Position numbers and translations under genes: made by a program. DNA of 64,000 nt from Lachnospiraceae bacterium (GTDB taxonomy: Bacteria > Bacillota > Clostridia > Lachnospirales > Lachnospiraceae): NCBI GenBank assembly GCA_019421365.1, contig JAHZFJ010000002.1, positions 62,001 to 126,000 of the forward strand, given 5' to 3'. Numbering within the stretch: position 1 is the stretch's first letter; each line of letters begins with the position of its first letter. The notes beneath the pieces are model-generated. The model was not told the DNA's origin. It saw nothing but the letters and a program-made list of their open reading frames with translations, and ran no database searches. Of this stretch, positions 25,551-35,167 are shown piece after piece.

Positions 25551-27842
25551 ATGGAACAGAATGTCTTTATAAAGCTATTGAATATGAGCTACCAAGGTGG
25601 TATAGTCATATGTTTTATACTACTAGCTAGATATATCTTACACTTGATAAAAGCTCCTAAGAGATACGCATATTATCTTTGGTTGATTCCGTTTATACGT
25701 TTAATTTGTCCATTTTCTTTTGAGAGTGTGCTAAGTATCTTGCCGAGGGATACAGAACCGGTTAAGCAAGCAATTGTATACGAACAGGTACCGCAGATTC
25801 ATACAAGTAGTAATGCAATTAATCAAGTTATGAATAATGTACTCCCGAAGGCAAATCCTGTAGCTAGTATTAATCCTATGCAGATAATAATGGCTATTGC
25901 GCAAGTTATTTGGCTAGTTGGGATTGGGATATTTTTAATCTATAGCTTAGTATCATATATTCGATTGAAGAAAAGATTAATCGGAAGTATAAGTTTTAAC
26001 ATAGTATCGAGTGAACAAAATGGTTCAGATAATATATACATATCCGATCATATTGCTACACCATTTGTATTAGGCTTTCTAAAACCACGTATTTACTTAC
26101 CATCAATAATTAACGAGAAAGAGATCTCCTATATATTGCTGCATGAACAAGCTCATATAAAGCGAAAAGACCATATGATTAAATTAATTGTATTCGGTAT
26201 CACAGTTTTTCATTGGTTTAATCCTCTTGCCCTGATTGCATATGTATATATGAATCAGGATATGGAGATGTCATGCGATGAATATGTGATGAAGAGTTAT
26301 AAAGAAGATATCCGAAAGGAATATGCAACATCTTTACTGAATCTATCAGTAGGAAGAAGATCGATATTAGGAGTGCCATTAGCATTTGGTGAAGGGAATG
26401 TTAAAGGGCGTATTAAGAATGTTACTAGATATAAAAAGCCTTTGTTATCAGTAGCTATCTGTACTTTCGTTGGCTGTGTGGTATTAGGGATAACACTGTT
26501 AACTAGCCCGCAATCAACAACTACATTAAATAAGGTTGTGGAAGAAATCAACAATATCGATGAGAGTAGGATTGATTCAATTGTAATACGTATGTCCGGT
26601 GAAGAGCAAACATTTCCAGCAGTCTATGGGAATCAGATTATAGAATTTCTCAAGACACTGAAAGTAGAGAATAAGGAGGTTAGTAAAGACCGTAGTGAGA
26701 CTAGGGAGAAAGATATTAGTATCATTATTTCCTATGGAATGGAATATGACATAAATTATGCTTTATATATTACAGGTGAGCAGATCTGGCTTGATAATGG
26801 TGTAAAACCTTCTTATTCGTATCAGATTGTTGATGAGAATGAAGTAGAAGAGTTTGTTAAAAGATTATTCGGTAGTATAGAAGAGTCTTCGCTAGTTACA
26901 GAAGATAATGAGTTACCGACAGAGGAAGAACCTATTTCTGAAGTTACCATGGAGGAAATAGAGGTAATAATTCCTACAATAGATTTGAGTATGAATCTGG
27001 GAGCAGATGGTGCGATGCTTGATTATGCAGATGGTAATATTGTCATTTTCCATGGTTACTTTGGACTTTTTATCTATGATCTGAATATACAGAAGTTTGT
27101 TAGAGCCGTTGATTTAGAGGCGATAGGTTGTAACTATACGCAAGGGGATAATTATTGTGAGGTATCTGTTTCTGAAGATGGAACTACTGTATATCTACAT
27201 CCGTTAAGTGAGAGCGATATGTATGTATTTGATATACCATCTGGAAAACTATATAAGACAGCTCATAATCTTGATGGTATAACATTGTTTGATGACCTTG
27301 AAGATAATTATGATTTAGCTGGTAGTGGAAATGGTTTTTATTCGATTCAGAAAGTGGTATTTAAGACAAATGATTTCACTTATTATGGATATCTATATGC
27401 TGGTGGAGAAGCAACTATTAGAGATCTTGCATATGTCGAGGATGATATGGTGTTTAGTTTATTTGAATCTTTTGATAATGAGAGTATAGTGCTGGAGGGA
27501 GTATCGATGTCTGTGAAGAAGGACTCTGTAACTGCCAATGGTGCTGTAATTACTTTGCTGAACAAGGAAGATAAGGACTACCAATACGGGCAACAATATT
27601 TTATACAAAAGTATGAAGAGGGCAGATGGTATCATGTACCTTATGTTATTGAAGATTTCGGTCTTGAAGATATAGCATATGAACTGGAAAAGGATAGCAA
27701 AAGTGAATTTACGATTGATTGGAATTGGTTATATGGATCATTAGAAATCGGAGAATATCGAATTGTCAAAGATATAATGGACTTTAGAGCTACTGGTGAT
27801 TATGATGTATATACTTTGACAGCTGAATTTACTATTGAATAA
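25551..27842 (+). CDS. BlaR1/MecR1-type M56 membrane metallopeptidase with a novel sensor part
   Basis: 763 aa. N-terminal helices (GIVICFILLARYIL; RYAYYLWLIPFIRL; IMAIAQVIWLVGIGIFLIY) are followed by the cytosolic zinc protease with HEQAH at 198-202 and the downstream MSCDEYVM Glu ligand. A fourth helix is near 305-325. The outer part (about 330-763) is not the penicillin-binding domain of BlaR1. It has an N-terminal section, a WD/propeller-like middle (ADGNIVIFHGYFGLFIYD) and a C-terminal Ig-like region (VTANGAVITLLN to LEIGEYRIVKDIM) like bacterial Big_14 domains. The inducer is therefore probably not a beta-lactam. Confidence 0.85.
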   Translation: MEQNVFIKLLNMSYQGGIVICFILLARYILHLIKAPKRYAYYLWLIPFIRLICPFSFESVLSILPRDTEPVKQAIVYEQVPQIHTSSNAINQVMNNVLPKANPVASINPMQIIMAIAQVIWLVGIGIFLIYSLVSYIRLKKRLIGSISFNIVSSEQNGSDNIYISDHIATPFVLGFLKPRIYLPSIINEKEISYILLHEQAHIKRKDHMIKLIVFGITVFHWFNPLALIAYVYMNQDMEMSCDEYVMKSYKEDIRKEYATSLLNLSVGRRSILGVPLAFGEGNVKGRIKNVTRYKKPLLSVAICTFVGCVVLGITLLTSPQSTTTLNKVVEEINNIDESRIDSIVIRMSGEEQTFPAVYGNQIIEFLKTLKVENKEVSKDRSETREKDISIIISYGMEYDINYALYITGEQIWLDNGVKPSYSYQIVDENEVEEFVKRLFGSIEESSLVTEDNELPTEEEPISEVTMEEIEVIIPTIDLSMNLGADGAMLDYADGNIVIFHGYFGLFIYDLNIQKFVRAVDLEAIGCNYTQGDNYCEVSVSEDGTTVYLHPLSESDMYVFDIPSGKLYKTAHNLDGITLFDDLEDNYDLAGSGNGFYSIQKVVFKTNDFTYYGYLYAGGEATIRDLAYVEDDMVFSLFESFDNESIVLEGVSMSVKKDSVTANGAVITLLNKEDKDYQYGQQYFIQKYEEGRWYHVPYVIEDFGLEDIAYELEKDSKSEFTIDWNWLYGSLEIGEYRIVKDIMDFRATGDYDVYTLTAEFTIE

Positions 27843-27993
27843 TGGCGGCGATATAATATACCTTCCTTAGTACACTACTGTAAGTATCAGTATTGCACGC
27901 TATTCATTTTATGTGAAATATGCTATGATTAATCATATGCAATTAATTAGGCATTTGTAAAATGTCTGAAGAATGAAGATGGTGAGGTAAGCA

Positions 27994-29043
27994 ATGGATA
28001 ATCAAGAACAACAGCATAAAAGACGTGTTCGTTATAAAGGGACACATCCAAGAAATTATAAGGAAAAATACAAAGAACACCAACCTGAGAAGTATAAGGA
28101 TACAATAGAGAAAGTAATTAGTAAGGGAAGTACGCCAGCGGGCATGCATCTGTCAATCTGTGTGAAAGAGATTATCGAATTCTTACAGATTAAACCAGGA
28201 CAAATCGGACTTGATGCTACACTTGGTTATGGTGGACATACTTCACACATGCTAAAATGCTTAGAAGGAAAAGGCCATATCTATGGGTTAGATGTTGATC
28301 CTATTGAATCTGCAAAGACGAAAGAACGTCTAGAGAGTCAGGGTTATGGCCCGGATATATTAACGGTTAAATTAATAAACTTTGCCAATATTGATGAAGT
28401 AGTTGCAGAATCGGGACCACTTGATTTTGTGTTAGCTGATCTAGGTGTATCTTCTATGCAAATTGATAATCCTGATCGAGGATTTTCTTACAAAGTAGAG
28501 GGACCACTTGATTTACGTCTAGATCCAAGTAAAGGTATCTCAGCAGCAGAGCGATTGAAAAACATTTCGCAACCAGAATTAGAAGGAATGTTAATTGAGA
28601 ATTCGGATGAACCATATGCAAGAGAAATCTCACGAGCAATTGTTTCAGAAATCAAAAAAGGAAGAGCAATCGATACCACAACTAGACTAAAGGAAGTTAT
28701 TGAAGGGGTACTTACATCAGTTCCAGCGGCTGAAAGAAAAGAAGTTGTGAAGAAGACTTGCCAAAGAACATTCCAGGCACTTCGTATTGATGTGAATAGT
28801 GAATTCGAAGTATTGGAACAATTTATGGAGAAACTTCCTAATGTTTTAGCAAAAGGTGGACGTGTTGCGATACTAACATTCCATTCAGGCGAAGATCGTC
28901 TTGTAAAACAATATTTCAAACATTTTTACCGAGAAGGGATTTATAGTGATATTGCAAAGGATGTAATTCGCCCTTCTTTAGAGGAATGTAATATAAATAG
29001 CCGTGCTCGTTCAACTAAGATGAGATGGGCCATTAAGGCGTAA
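27994..29043 (+). CDS. rsmH: RsmH-type 16S rRNA (cytosine1402-N4)-methyltransferase, paralogue outside the dcw cluster
   Basis: 349 aa. Class I AdoMet fold with LDATLGYGGHT (residues about 69-79), GLDVDP, LADLGVSSMQID, DRGFSYKVEGPLDLRLDP, RTFQALRIDVN and the C-terminal LTFHSGEDRLVK. The family normally opens with the methyltransferase fold; here the first 45 residues are very basic (RRVRYKGTHPRNYKEKYKEH is the core), perhaps RNA-binding. rsmH usually lies next to ftsL and murein genes; no such gene is here, so this may be a second copy with another target. It stands alone, followed by a strong terminator. Confidence 0.85.
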   Translation: MDNQEQQHKRRVRYKGTHPRNYKEKYKEHQPEKYKDTIEKVISKGSTPAGMHLSICVKEIIEFLQIKPGQIGLDATLGYGGHTSHMLKCLEGKGHIYGLDVDPIESAKTKERLESQGYGPDILTVKLINFANIDEVVAESGPLDFVLADLGVSSMQIDNPDRGFSYKVEGPLDLRLDPSKGISAAERLKNISQPELEGMLIENSDEPYAREISRAIVSEIKKGRAIDTTTRLKEVIEGVLTSVPAAERKEVVKKTCQRTFQALRIDVNSEFEVLEQFMEKLPNVLAKGGRVAILTFHSGEDRLVKQYFKHFYREGIYSDIAKDVIRPSLEECNINSRARSTKMRWAIKA

Positions 29044-29048
29044 ATCCT

Positions 29049-29106
29049 TATAGAAAAAGAGGAAATTCATTTGATTATAAATCAAAGATTTTCCTCTTTT
29101 TCTATA
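29049..29106. terminator. Terminator after rsmH
   Basis: TATAGAAAAAGAGGAAA pairs with TTTCCTCTTTTTCTATA around a partly self-complementary loop (TTTGAT/ATCAAA). Confidence 0.85.
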
Positions 29107-29206
29107 ATTATATTACCACAAAATTAGCATTTTTTCAAGACTTGTAAAGAAATGGGTGTGGGTTTATGATGTATGAACAATTAAATGATAAGGAGTATGC
29201 GACAGA

Positions 29207-29668
29207 ATGGATGAAGATAAACTACTACAGTATCTTATGAATCAACAAGAATCCAATCCAATAATAATACAAAAGCAAATTAATGATCTTGTAGCTTGTA
29301 ATAACTATACAAAGCAGTTTGGAATTCAGTTATCAGAGAAGGAAGCAATGGAGTTAATTCAAGAGAGAAGAGAAAATCTAGTAAGACAAGAACGAATTGA
29401 GTTTGGAGATGGTATTATTACAAAGTTGATTTTTGCATTCTGTGATTCTTCTTATATTTATCAAGATAACTTTGTTGATACCAATCAAAGACTCCAAGAA
29501 ATCTTCTATCTATACAAGAATGAGTCACTTGATGAGTTGACAGATGATGAGTTGATCGAGTATATGAAAAAGCAATTTGATGGTAGATGTCAAGGTGACT
29601 TAGACTATCTTGAGGATACGGCTTTGGAAACTTTTGCACGGAAAATCCGATGTGGCTTTAATGATTAA
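29207..29668 (+). CDS. Uncharacterised protein, DUF6323-like
   Basis: A 153-residue soluble, acidic protein without signal or membrane segment. The wording FGDGIITKLIFAFCDSSYIY followed by LQEIFYLYKNESLDELTDDE and DGRCQGDLDYLEDTALE matches, from memory, a conserved Clostridia family called DUF6323. AAGGAG lies 11 bases before ATG 29207. It is followed 48 bases later by the DUF6179-like gene, and these two families tend to occur together. Function unknown. Confidence 0.65.
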   Translation: MDEDKLLQYLMNQQESNPIIIQKQINDLVACNNYTKQFGIQLSEKEAMELIQERRENLVRQERIEFGDGIITKLIFAFCDSSYIYQDNFVDTNQRLQEIFYLYKNESLDELTDDELIEYMKKQFDGRCQGDLDYLEDTALETFARKIRCGFND

Positions 29669-29716
29669 AGTTAGAGTGATTGATGAAAATTGAGTAGAAG
29701 AAGATGAGGTGTGCAT

Positions 29717-30589
29717 ATGTTGAATGATATGGAGGAACTATTACCAATTGTTGCAAAACTTGCTGATAAGTATACCAGTAAGGAAAGTAGTTCAATACGC
29801 TTCGAAACTGCTAGGCAGTTGATGGAGGCGGTTCTATACTGTATTAACCACACTGAATATATGGACGAAAGCAATGGTAATAGTCCTTTAGAAGTAAAAA
29901 TAATTAAAGCTAAGCGTATGTCAGCAGAAGAGGCTTATGAATGTGGATATCGTATGCTAGTAGACAATGTAAAGCGATTGAATATTCAGTATTCAACGTT
30001 ATTAACAGACTTTAATTCTTATCGAAATCAGGCATATTATGATACGATTGAGAAAGGAATGCCGGCCTTCTTTTTGTATTATGATGCAAAGTTTGCGCCA
30101 CAGAATCATATACTTACGCTAGATTACCCTACCCTAAGATATGTTGGAGAGGTGCAAGGAATCCATGCAATAGAAAGATATTTGAGATATACTGGGTGTG
30201 AACAAAGCTTTCTTCAAGCGTTCCCAGAAGAGTATGTATTAAAAACACTGGAATTATATCACGCAGATTACGAGGAGCTACTTATAAATGTATGTAGCAT
30301 TGTATTACGTAACGTACTTATAAGTATGTGGATTGAAAGACCGATCTCTGTAGCTGGATTTACTAGGGAAGAGATTGAATTGATATATAGAAAAATGCAT
30401 GGTAATAGTCAAGTTGGTATTGAAGAAGAGCTAACTAAACTGCTTAAAATATTAATAAAGCGGGGGTATAATGATAATAAGGAGTTGCTAGAATATTTAA
30501 GCTATGATATTCATGAACTTACCATCGAACTATGGAACGCGACTTTGCAAGGCAGTGTAGATACATTGCTTGGTAGCAAGAAGGTATGA
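29717..30589 (+). CDS. Uncharacterised protein, DUF6179-like
   Basis: About 290 aa, predicted soluble and mainly helical. The wording includes ETARQLMEAVLYCINHT, MPAFFLYYDAKFAPQNHILT, LDYPTLRYVGEVQGIHAIE and a C-terminal WNATLQGSVDTLLGS. I believe it belongs to a Clostridia family (DUF6179) partnered with the preceding protein. GAGGTG lies six bases before ATG 29717; GTG 29711 is also in frame. No catalytic motif is evident. A terminator-like hairpin follows at 30651. Confidence 0.65.
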   Translation: MLNDMEELLPIVAKLADKYTSKESSSIRFETARQLMEAVLYCINHTEYMDESNGNSPLEVKIIKAKRMSAEEAYECGYRMLVDNVKRLNIQYSTLLTDFNSYRNQAYYDTIEKGMPAFFLYYDAKFAPQNHILTLDYPTLRYVGEVQGIHAIERYLRYTGCEQSFLQAFPEEYVLKTLELYHADYEELLINVCSIVLRNVLISMWIERPISVAGFTREEIELIYRKMHGNSQVGIEEELTKLLKILIKRGYNDNKELLEYLSYDIHELTIELWNATLQGSVDTLLGSKKV

Positions 30590-30650
30590 GGGAAGTAGGT
30601 ATAAGAGAAGAGGCGAGAGAAAACAATTGAGAGGAGATAATAAGTCTAAG

Positions 30651-30680
30651 AAAGAGAAAAAGTAAGAGATGTTTCTCTTT
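30651..30680. terminator. Bidirectional terminator between convergent genes
   Basis: AAAGAGAAA (30651-30659) pairs with TTTCTCTTT (30672-30680), with A-rich and T-rich flanks on both sides. It serves the DUF6179-like gene on one strand and the LUD gene on the other. Confidence 0.7.
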
Positions 30681-30688
30681 TTAATTAG

Positions 30689-31306
30689 TTAAAATCCAAG
30701 GTTCTCATTGATAATGATAACTTTGATTCTGTCTTTTATAAATTGCCCCGTAATTAATACGAAATCATTACAGATTCGCTCCTTATGTTTACAGTCAATG
30801 CAACGATGTAATGAAGTGCAAGGTGTGTTTTTTCCTAATCGTTTTGCATCCAAAGGAGCAGCTGTCTGCCGTGCTCTTTTTATGGCAGAATCAACGTTAT
30901 CTGATATTTTATTGGTTCCAATTACGATAATAACTTGACTTGGCCCATATAACATAGGAGCAACGCGGCTGCCATTTCCATCAATATTAAAGATTGCGCC
31001 ATCCATGGTAACGGCATTTGCGCTTGAGATGAAGGTATCAGCTGAAAAATTATCCAGATATATCTTACGTTTTTGTTCTTTAGAGAGCCCAGAGGCATAT
31101 TTATCGTAAAAAATATAATCTCCATTTCGTAAGAATTGGAACACACCGGTCTCTTCCAAAGTAACAGAATCACCACAGCCAACGGTGGAGCCAAGGGGAA
31201 TTAGATTTTTTAGGAGATGAAACAATTCTTCGCGTGTATTTACAAAAAAACCAGCCATATTATGAGTGCTAAGATTATGGATCAGTGTAGAAATTTGTTG
31301 GTTCAT
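30689..31306 (-). CDS. LUD-domain (LutC/YkgG-like, DUF162) protein
   Basis: 205 aa, soluble. LUD fold wording: LIPLGSTVGCGDSVTLEETGVF near 36-57, FISSANAVTMDGAIFNIDGNG near 92-112, and the P-loop-like GPSQVIIVIGTNKI. A Cys cluster near the C-terminus (CTSLHRCIDCKHKERIC) could bind metal or an iron-sulphur cluster. Stand-alone single-domain LUD proteins of this kind are frequent in Clostridia, and their function is not settled; the Lut operon of lactate oxidation is only distantly related. GGAGGCTATC precedes the start. Confidence 0.82.
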   Translation of the reverse strand: MNQQISTLIHNLSTHNMAGFFVNTREELFHLLKNLIPLGSTVGCGDSVTLEETGVFQFLRNGDYIFYDKYASGLSKEQKRKIYLDNFSADTFISSANAVTMDGAIFNIDGNGSRVAPMLYGPSQVIIVIGTNKISDNVDSAIKRARQTAAPLDAKRLGKNTPCTSLHRCIDCKHKERICNDFVLITGQFIKDRIKVIIINENLGF

Positions 31307-31452
31307 GATAGCCTCCTTGTATTATATTTATGATAACATGCTTTGGTATAAATGGGTTAAAACCTATGCTTGCCCTATTTGGCTAAGAAATGATTATCCT
31401 AGACTTTGGACGGTGAAGGATAATCATTTTGATTGCATATGAAAAGTAATCC

Positions 31453-32178
31453 TTATTTTAAGATATTTTCTAATGAATCTTTTATAGCTGTTTGATATAT
31501 TCCCCCATGATAACATATAATTTTATCTATATCATAATTTAGTAATTTATTAATAGATTTTTTAGCTTCTTTTATGTCTAAGGTATATTGCGGATTTGCG
31601 ATTGATAATTTACCATTCAAGCAAACTAAAGCATCTCCCGCTATTAATGTTTTGCTATCCTTGATATAAATTGATATATGCCCTGGCATATGTCCTGGCG
31701 TTTCAACTATTTCTATACCACCACACCAATCAAATTTGTCACCATCGTTTAATGCTATATCTATATCAACGTTATTTATTGACTCTAATAACTTATGGAA
31801 ATTAAGTGCTGCTTCTTTTTGGCCATCGGGCAAGCTATTATATACCGACTCGGCTTGTTGAAGTCTTAAAGACTTTTCTGTTCCGTTGATATATTTTTCA
31901 TCTTTTGATGAGGCTAATATTTCTACATCCGGATATTTCGCCTTTAAATCAGCTGCTGAGCCCATATGATCAAAATCATGATGAGTTATGATGAGTTTGG
32001 TTAATTTCCCTAAATCTATATTGTTTTTGTTTGCACATTCTTCTATTAATTGCAGAAAATTAGGATAACCACAATCAATTAAAATCATTTCATTATCATC
32101 GCTTAATATAACAGGATATATTGAATCTAGCGCTCCATTGAGTTCAAAATTTATTTCTAATACGTTTAATTTATTCAT
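31453..32178 (-). CDS. Metallo-beta-lactamase-fold hydrolase
   Basis: 241 aa, cytosolic. The metal motif is ITHHDFDHMGSAADL (residues about 64-78; HxHxDH form). Later ligands are in ETPGHMPGHISIY (about 158-170), LIAGDAL and CYHGG. Length and order fit the general MBL hydrolase (glyoxalase II-like) group, with no beta-lactamase implication. TATGGAGGTCGTCAT lies before ATG 32178. The substrate is unknown. It lies downstream of a CD3324-like gene on the same strand, about 90 bases away, so they may be cotranscribed. Confidence 0.85.
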   Translation of the reverse strand: MNKLNVLEINFELNGALDSIYPVILSDDNEMILIDCGYPNFLQLIEECANKNNIDLGKLTKLIITHHDFDHMGSAADLKAKYPDVEILASSKDEKYINGTEKSLRLQQAESVYNSLPDGQKEAALNFHKLLESINNVDIDIALNDGDKFDWCGGIEIVETPGHMPGHISIYIKDSKTLIAGDALVCLNGKLSIANPQYTLDIKEAKKSINKLLNYDIDKIICYHGGIYQTAIKDSLENILK

Positions 32179-32264
32179 ATGACGACCTCCATAATTAACA
32201 ACCTCTTGGTTGATTAATTATATCACCAAATATCTAAATGAATATGTCCATAAACTGTTCTGTA

Positions 32265-32564
32265 TTATTCTTGATTATTTATGAAGCAATTATCCCTTAA
32301 TTTCTCTGTTCTTATTATTCTTCTAATACTACTTTCTGTTAGATAGTATTCGCTTATTAGTTCTTTAATTGCTATTCCTCTTTGATATTTGTTAAAAATT
32401 TCCTTATTTCTTTCTCGTAGTTCTTCTTTTACCCCACTTTTCTCTCCCCAAGATTTTTTGGAATTGTTCTTAAGTGGTATATATAGATATTCTCCATCTA
32501 CATATTCTTGAAGTAGCTCTAATACATGCTTTGGTAATATATCTTGTGCTCTTTTATATTTCAT
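32265..32564 (-). CDS. Small DNA-binding-like protein, CD3324 family
   Basis: 99 aa when started at ATG 32564, where AGGAGCAAAGAGT gives a proper ribosome binding site; the longer 131-codon frame is not needed. It has YKRAQDILPKHVLELLQEYV then GEYLYIPLKN, WGEKSGVKEELRERNKEI, and a C-terminal helix-turn-helix (IKELISEYYLTESSIRRII). These are hallmarks of a small Clostridia family named after C. difficile CD3324, probably a transcription factor. Confidence 0.72.
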   Translation of the reverse strand: MKYKRAQDILPKHVLELLQEYVDGEYLYIPLKNNSKKSWGEKSGVKEELRERNKEIFNKYQRGIAIKELISEYYLTESSIRRIIRTEKLRDNCFINNQE

Positions 32565-32770
32565 ACTCTTTGCTCCTAAACTATTTGATCGTTCTATAAA
32601 TAGTCCATGCAAAGACTGTATTAAGCATATTGTCTTATATTTAATTATGGCTCCAAACAAAACGATACTATAATGTTTTACAGTCTTTGCTTGGAGCCTA
32701 ATGCTATAACCATTTTTGATTTATTTAACATGTGAAATTACCTTTCTTAAATTATTTTGTCATAAAATTA

Positions 32771-32804
32771 AAACCCATATTAACAATATTGTCAATATGG
32801 GTTT
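32771..32804 (-). terminator. Terminator of the alpha-xylosidase gene
   Basis: AAACCCATATT (32771-32781) pairs with AATATGGGTTT (32794-32804). Read on the minus strand it is followed by TTTAATTTTATG, directly after the GH31 stop. Confidence 0.75.
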
Positions 32805-32824
32805 CAAAATTATCAGATTAATAA

Positions 32825-35167
32825 TTATAATGTAATACTTACAGAAGTACTTCCAGCAGCTGCAGTTACTTTCTTATCTGTACCAGCAACAGCTACAGTG
32901 AATGATTTATCTGTTGCAGTGTAAGATACTTCAATAACATTACCGTTACGAGAAGCTGTGATATCTGTGAGTTTGTTTGCTTCGCTGTCGTAAATAGTAG
33001 CAGTAGCAGTTTTGCCATCTCCAAGATTGTAAATAGTAGCTTCTGCATTGTTAAGGTAATCGTAAACAACATTGTTCGTCTTGAACTCACCGAAAGTAAT
33101 AATTGAGTTTGGTCTAGCAAGGATTGGCATCTCGAAGTAGTTACATGTTCTTGTGTAATATCTGCCACCTTCATATACATCGTTAGTTATGATATCATAC
33201 CAAGTTCCCTCTGGTACATAGAACTCTACAATACCTTCTTCGTTCATAACTGGAGCGATTAGAAGATTATCACCTAACATGTACTGTGCGTCTAAGTATT
33301 TACATGCAGGATCATTAGAGAACGCAATAACCATAGAACGCATCATTGGTACACCAACTTCATGAGTTTTGATTGCTTGTGACCATAAGTAAGGCATTAA
33401 TCTACCTTTTAATTTTGTATAGAAACGAAGTACATCACATGATTCTTCATCAAAGTTCCATGGTACACGGTAAGAGCTTGAACCATGTAAACGGCTATGT
33501 GTAGACATAAGACCGAATGCACACCATCTCTTATATACATCAGCAGGAGCAGTAGCTTCAAATCCGCCGATATCATGGCTGAAGAAACCAAATCCAGTTG
33601 AGCATAGAGAAAGTCCACCACGAACTGTTTCTGCCATTGCAGAGTATTCAGCATAGCAATCACCACCCCAATGTACAGGGAATTTTTGTCCGCCAACAGT
33701 TGCACTTCTTGCGAATAGACAAGCTTTATCTTTTCCGTAGAATTCTTCTAATGCTTCGAATACACATTTATTGTAAAGGTAAGTGTAGTAGTTATGCATC
33801 TTAACAGGGTCCATACCGTTGTAATATTTACACTTGGTTGGGATTCTTTCACCAAAGTCTGTTTTGATGTTATTAACACCCATTTCGAATAATTGTTTTA
33901 ATAGCCCTTTGTACCAGTCGCATGCTTCAGGATTTGTGAAGTCAACGATTGCCATAGCTGGTTGCCAGAAATCTGTCTGGAATACGCTTCCATCAAGGTT
34001 TTTAATGAAGTAACCTTTTTCTTTACCGATATCGAATAACTTAGAACGTTGGCCAACATAAGAGTTAATCCATACGCATACTTCTAAGCCTTTATCGTGA
34101 AGTCTCTTTAGCATTTCTGGTGGGTTAGGGAATTGTCTTGTATCCCATTCAAAATTACACCACTCGAATTCTTTCATCCAGAAGCAGTCAAAGTGGAATA
34201 CTTGAAGAGGAATATCTCTATCAGCCATTCCATCGATGAAAGAGTTGATTGTTTCTTCATCGTAGTTAGTTGTAAATGAAGTAGATAACCATAAACCAAA
34301 TGAATATGCTGGTGGAAGTGCTGGTTTACCAGTCAAGTTTGTGTAGTTCTTTAATACATCTTCAAGATTTTCTCCACCGATTACGAAATATTCTAATTCT
34401 TCACCAGGTACAGTAAAAGTTACACGAGATACCGTATCAGACATTACTTCGAAGGATACTTTATCAGAACTATTTACTAATACACCGTAGCTCTTTGATG
34501 AGATATAGAAAGGAATATTCTTATATCCTTGATCAGTACAAGTACCGCCATCGCTGTTCCAGATTTCAACGTTTTGACCGTTTTTAACGAATGGAGTGAA
34601 TTTCTCACCAAAGCCATAAATACATTCGCCAATATCTGTTTTTAATTGCTCTCTTAGATATGAAGCGTTATCAGTTACTGGGTAATCGAAGAAATCATTA
34701 TCTTTGTTTAATTCCTTTTTAGCATCTACACTGTATTGATTCTCTGTAATGTAAGAAGTAGCTCTCCATGTATTACCAGTTAGATGTCTGTCTTTATAGT
34801 AGAATTGTACATTCCATGAAGTACCTTTAGCGATTACTACCTTTGTATTACCTGAGATCATCTCGATATATTCTTCTGTATCATTAATGATAGGTTTGAA
34901 GTTTGTATCTTCGTTTAATTCGTAGTGAGGTGTGTTATCAAGACCGCCTTTATAATGAACAGTACTTACCTTGATGGTATCTTCACAAGTTGATGAGTAT
35001 GTAACCTCAAGATTTGGACCTTGAAGAGTCATACCGCGGTTTTCGATTACAGCAGATGTTACTAGAACAGTAATGCTGTTTTCAGTAGTAGTGATTTCAT
35101 ATGGTTGAGATGCAAATTTTACATCGTAACCTTTTTGTGTAACCCAGAATCCATTTGCGAATTTCAT
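32825..35167 (-). CDS. yicI: GH31 alpha-xylosidase (YicI type)
   Basis: A 780-residue intracellular enzyme removing alpha-xylose, for example from xyloglucan oligosaccharides. N-terminal sandwich (1-260), barrel from about 290 (FGLWLSTSFTTNYDEETINS, HFDCFWMKEFEWCNF), nucleophile Asp in NIKTDFGERIP, acid/base Asp in VHWGGDCYAEY, and C-terminal beta domains. The FDCFWMKEFEWCNFEWD wording is specific to the YicI-type alpha-xylosidases. The last 100 residues (DGKTATATIYDSE to TVAVAGTDKKVTAA) form an extra beta domain. AAAAGGAGGCTATAAATCT precedes ATG 35167. It is divergent from an AraC regulator that likely controls it. Confidence 0.9.
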   Translation of the reverse strand: MKFANGFWVTQKGYDVKFASQPYEITTTENSITVLVTSAVIENRGMTLQGPNLEVTYSSTCEDTIKVSTVHYKGGLDNTPHYELNEDTNFKPIINDTEEYIEMISGNTKVVIAKGTSWNVQFYYKDRHLTGNTWRATSYITENQYSVDAKKELNKDNDFFDYPVTDNASYLREQLKTDIGECIYGFGEKFTPFVKNGQNVEIWNSDGGTCTDQGYKNIPFYISSKSYGVLVNSSDKVSFEVMSDTVSRVTFTVPGEELEYFVIGGENLEDVLKNYTNLTGKPALPPAYSFGLWLSTSFTTNYDEETINSFIDGMADRDIPLQVFHFDCFWMKEFEWCNFEWDTRQFPNPPEMLKRLHDKGLEVCVWINSYVGQRSKLFDIGKEKGYFIKNLDGSVFQTDFWQPAMAIVDFTNPEACDWYKGLLKQLFEMGVNNIKTDFGERIPTKCKYYNGMDPVKMHNYYTYLYNKCVFEALEEFYGKDKACLFARSATVGGQKFPVHWGGDCYAEYSAMAETVRGGLSLCSTGFGFFSHDIGGFEATAPADVYKRWCAFGLMSTHSRLHGSSSYRVPWNFDEESCDVLRFYTKLKGRLMPYLWSQAIKTHEVGVPMMRSMVIAFSNDPACKYLDAQYMLGDNLLIAPVMNEEGIVEFYVPEGTWYDIITNDVYEGGRYYTRTCNYFEMPILARPNSIITFGEFKTNNVVYDYLNNAEATIYNLGDGKTATATIYDSEANKLTDITASRNGNVIEVSYTATDKSFTVAVAGTDKKVTAAAGSTSVSITL

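Noticed and set aside
31453..32178. Beta-lactamase resistance gene
   Set aside because: The metal-binding fold is shared by many hydrolases; the protein has no signal peptide and no class B beta-lactamase specific features.
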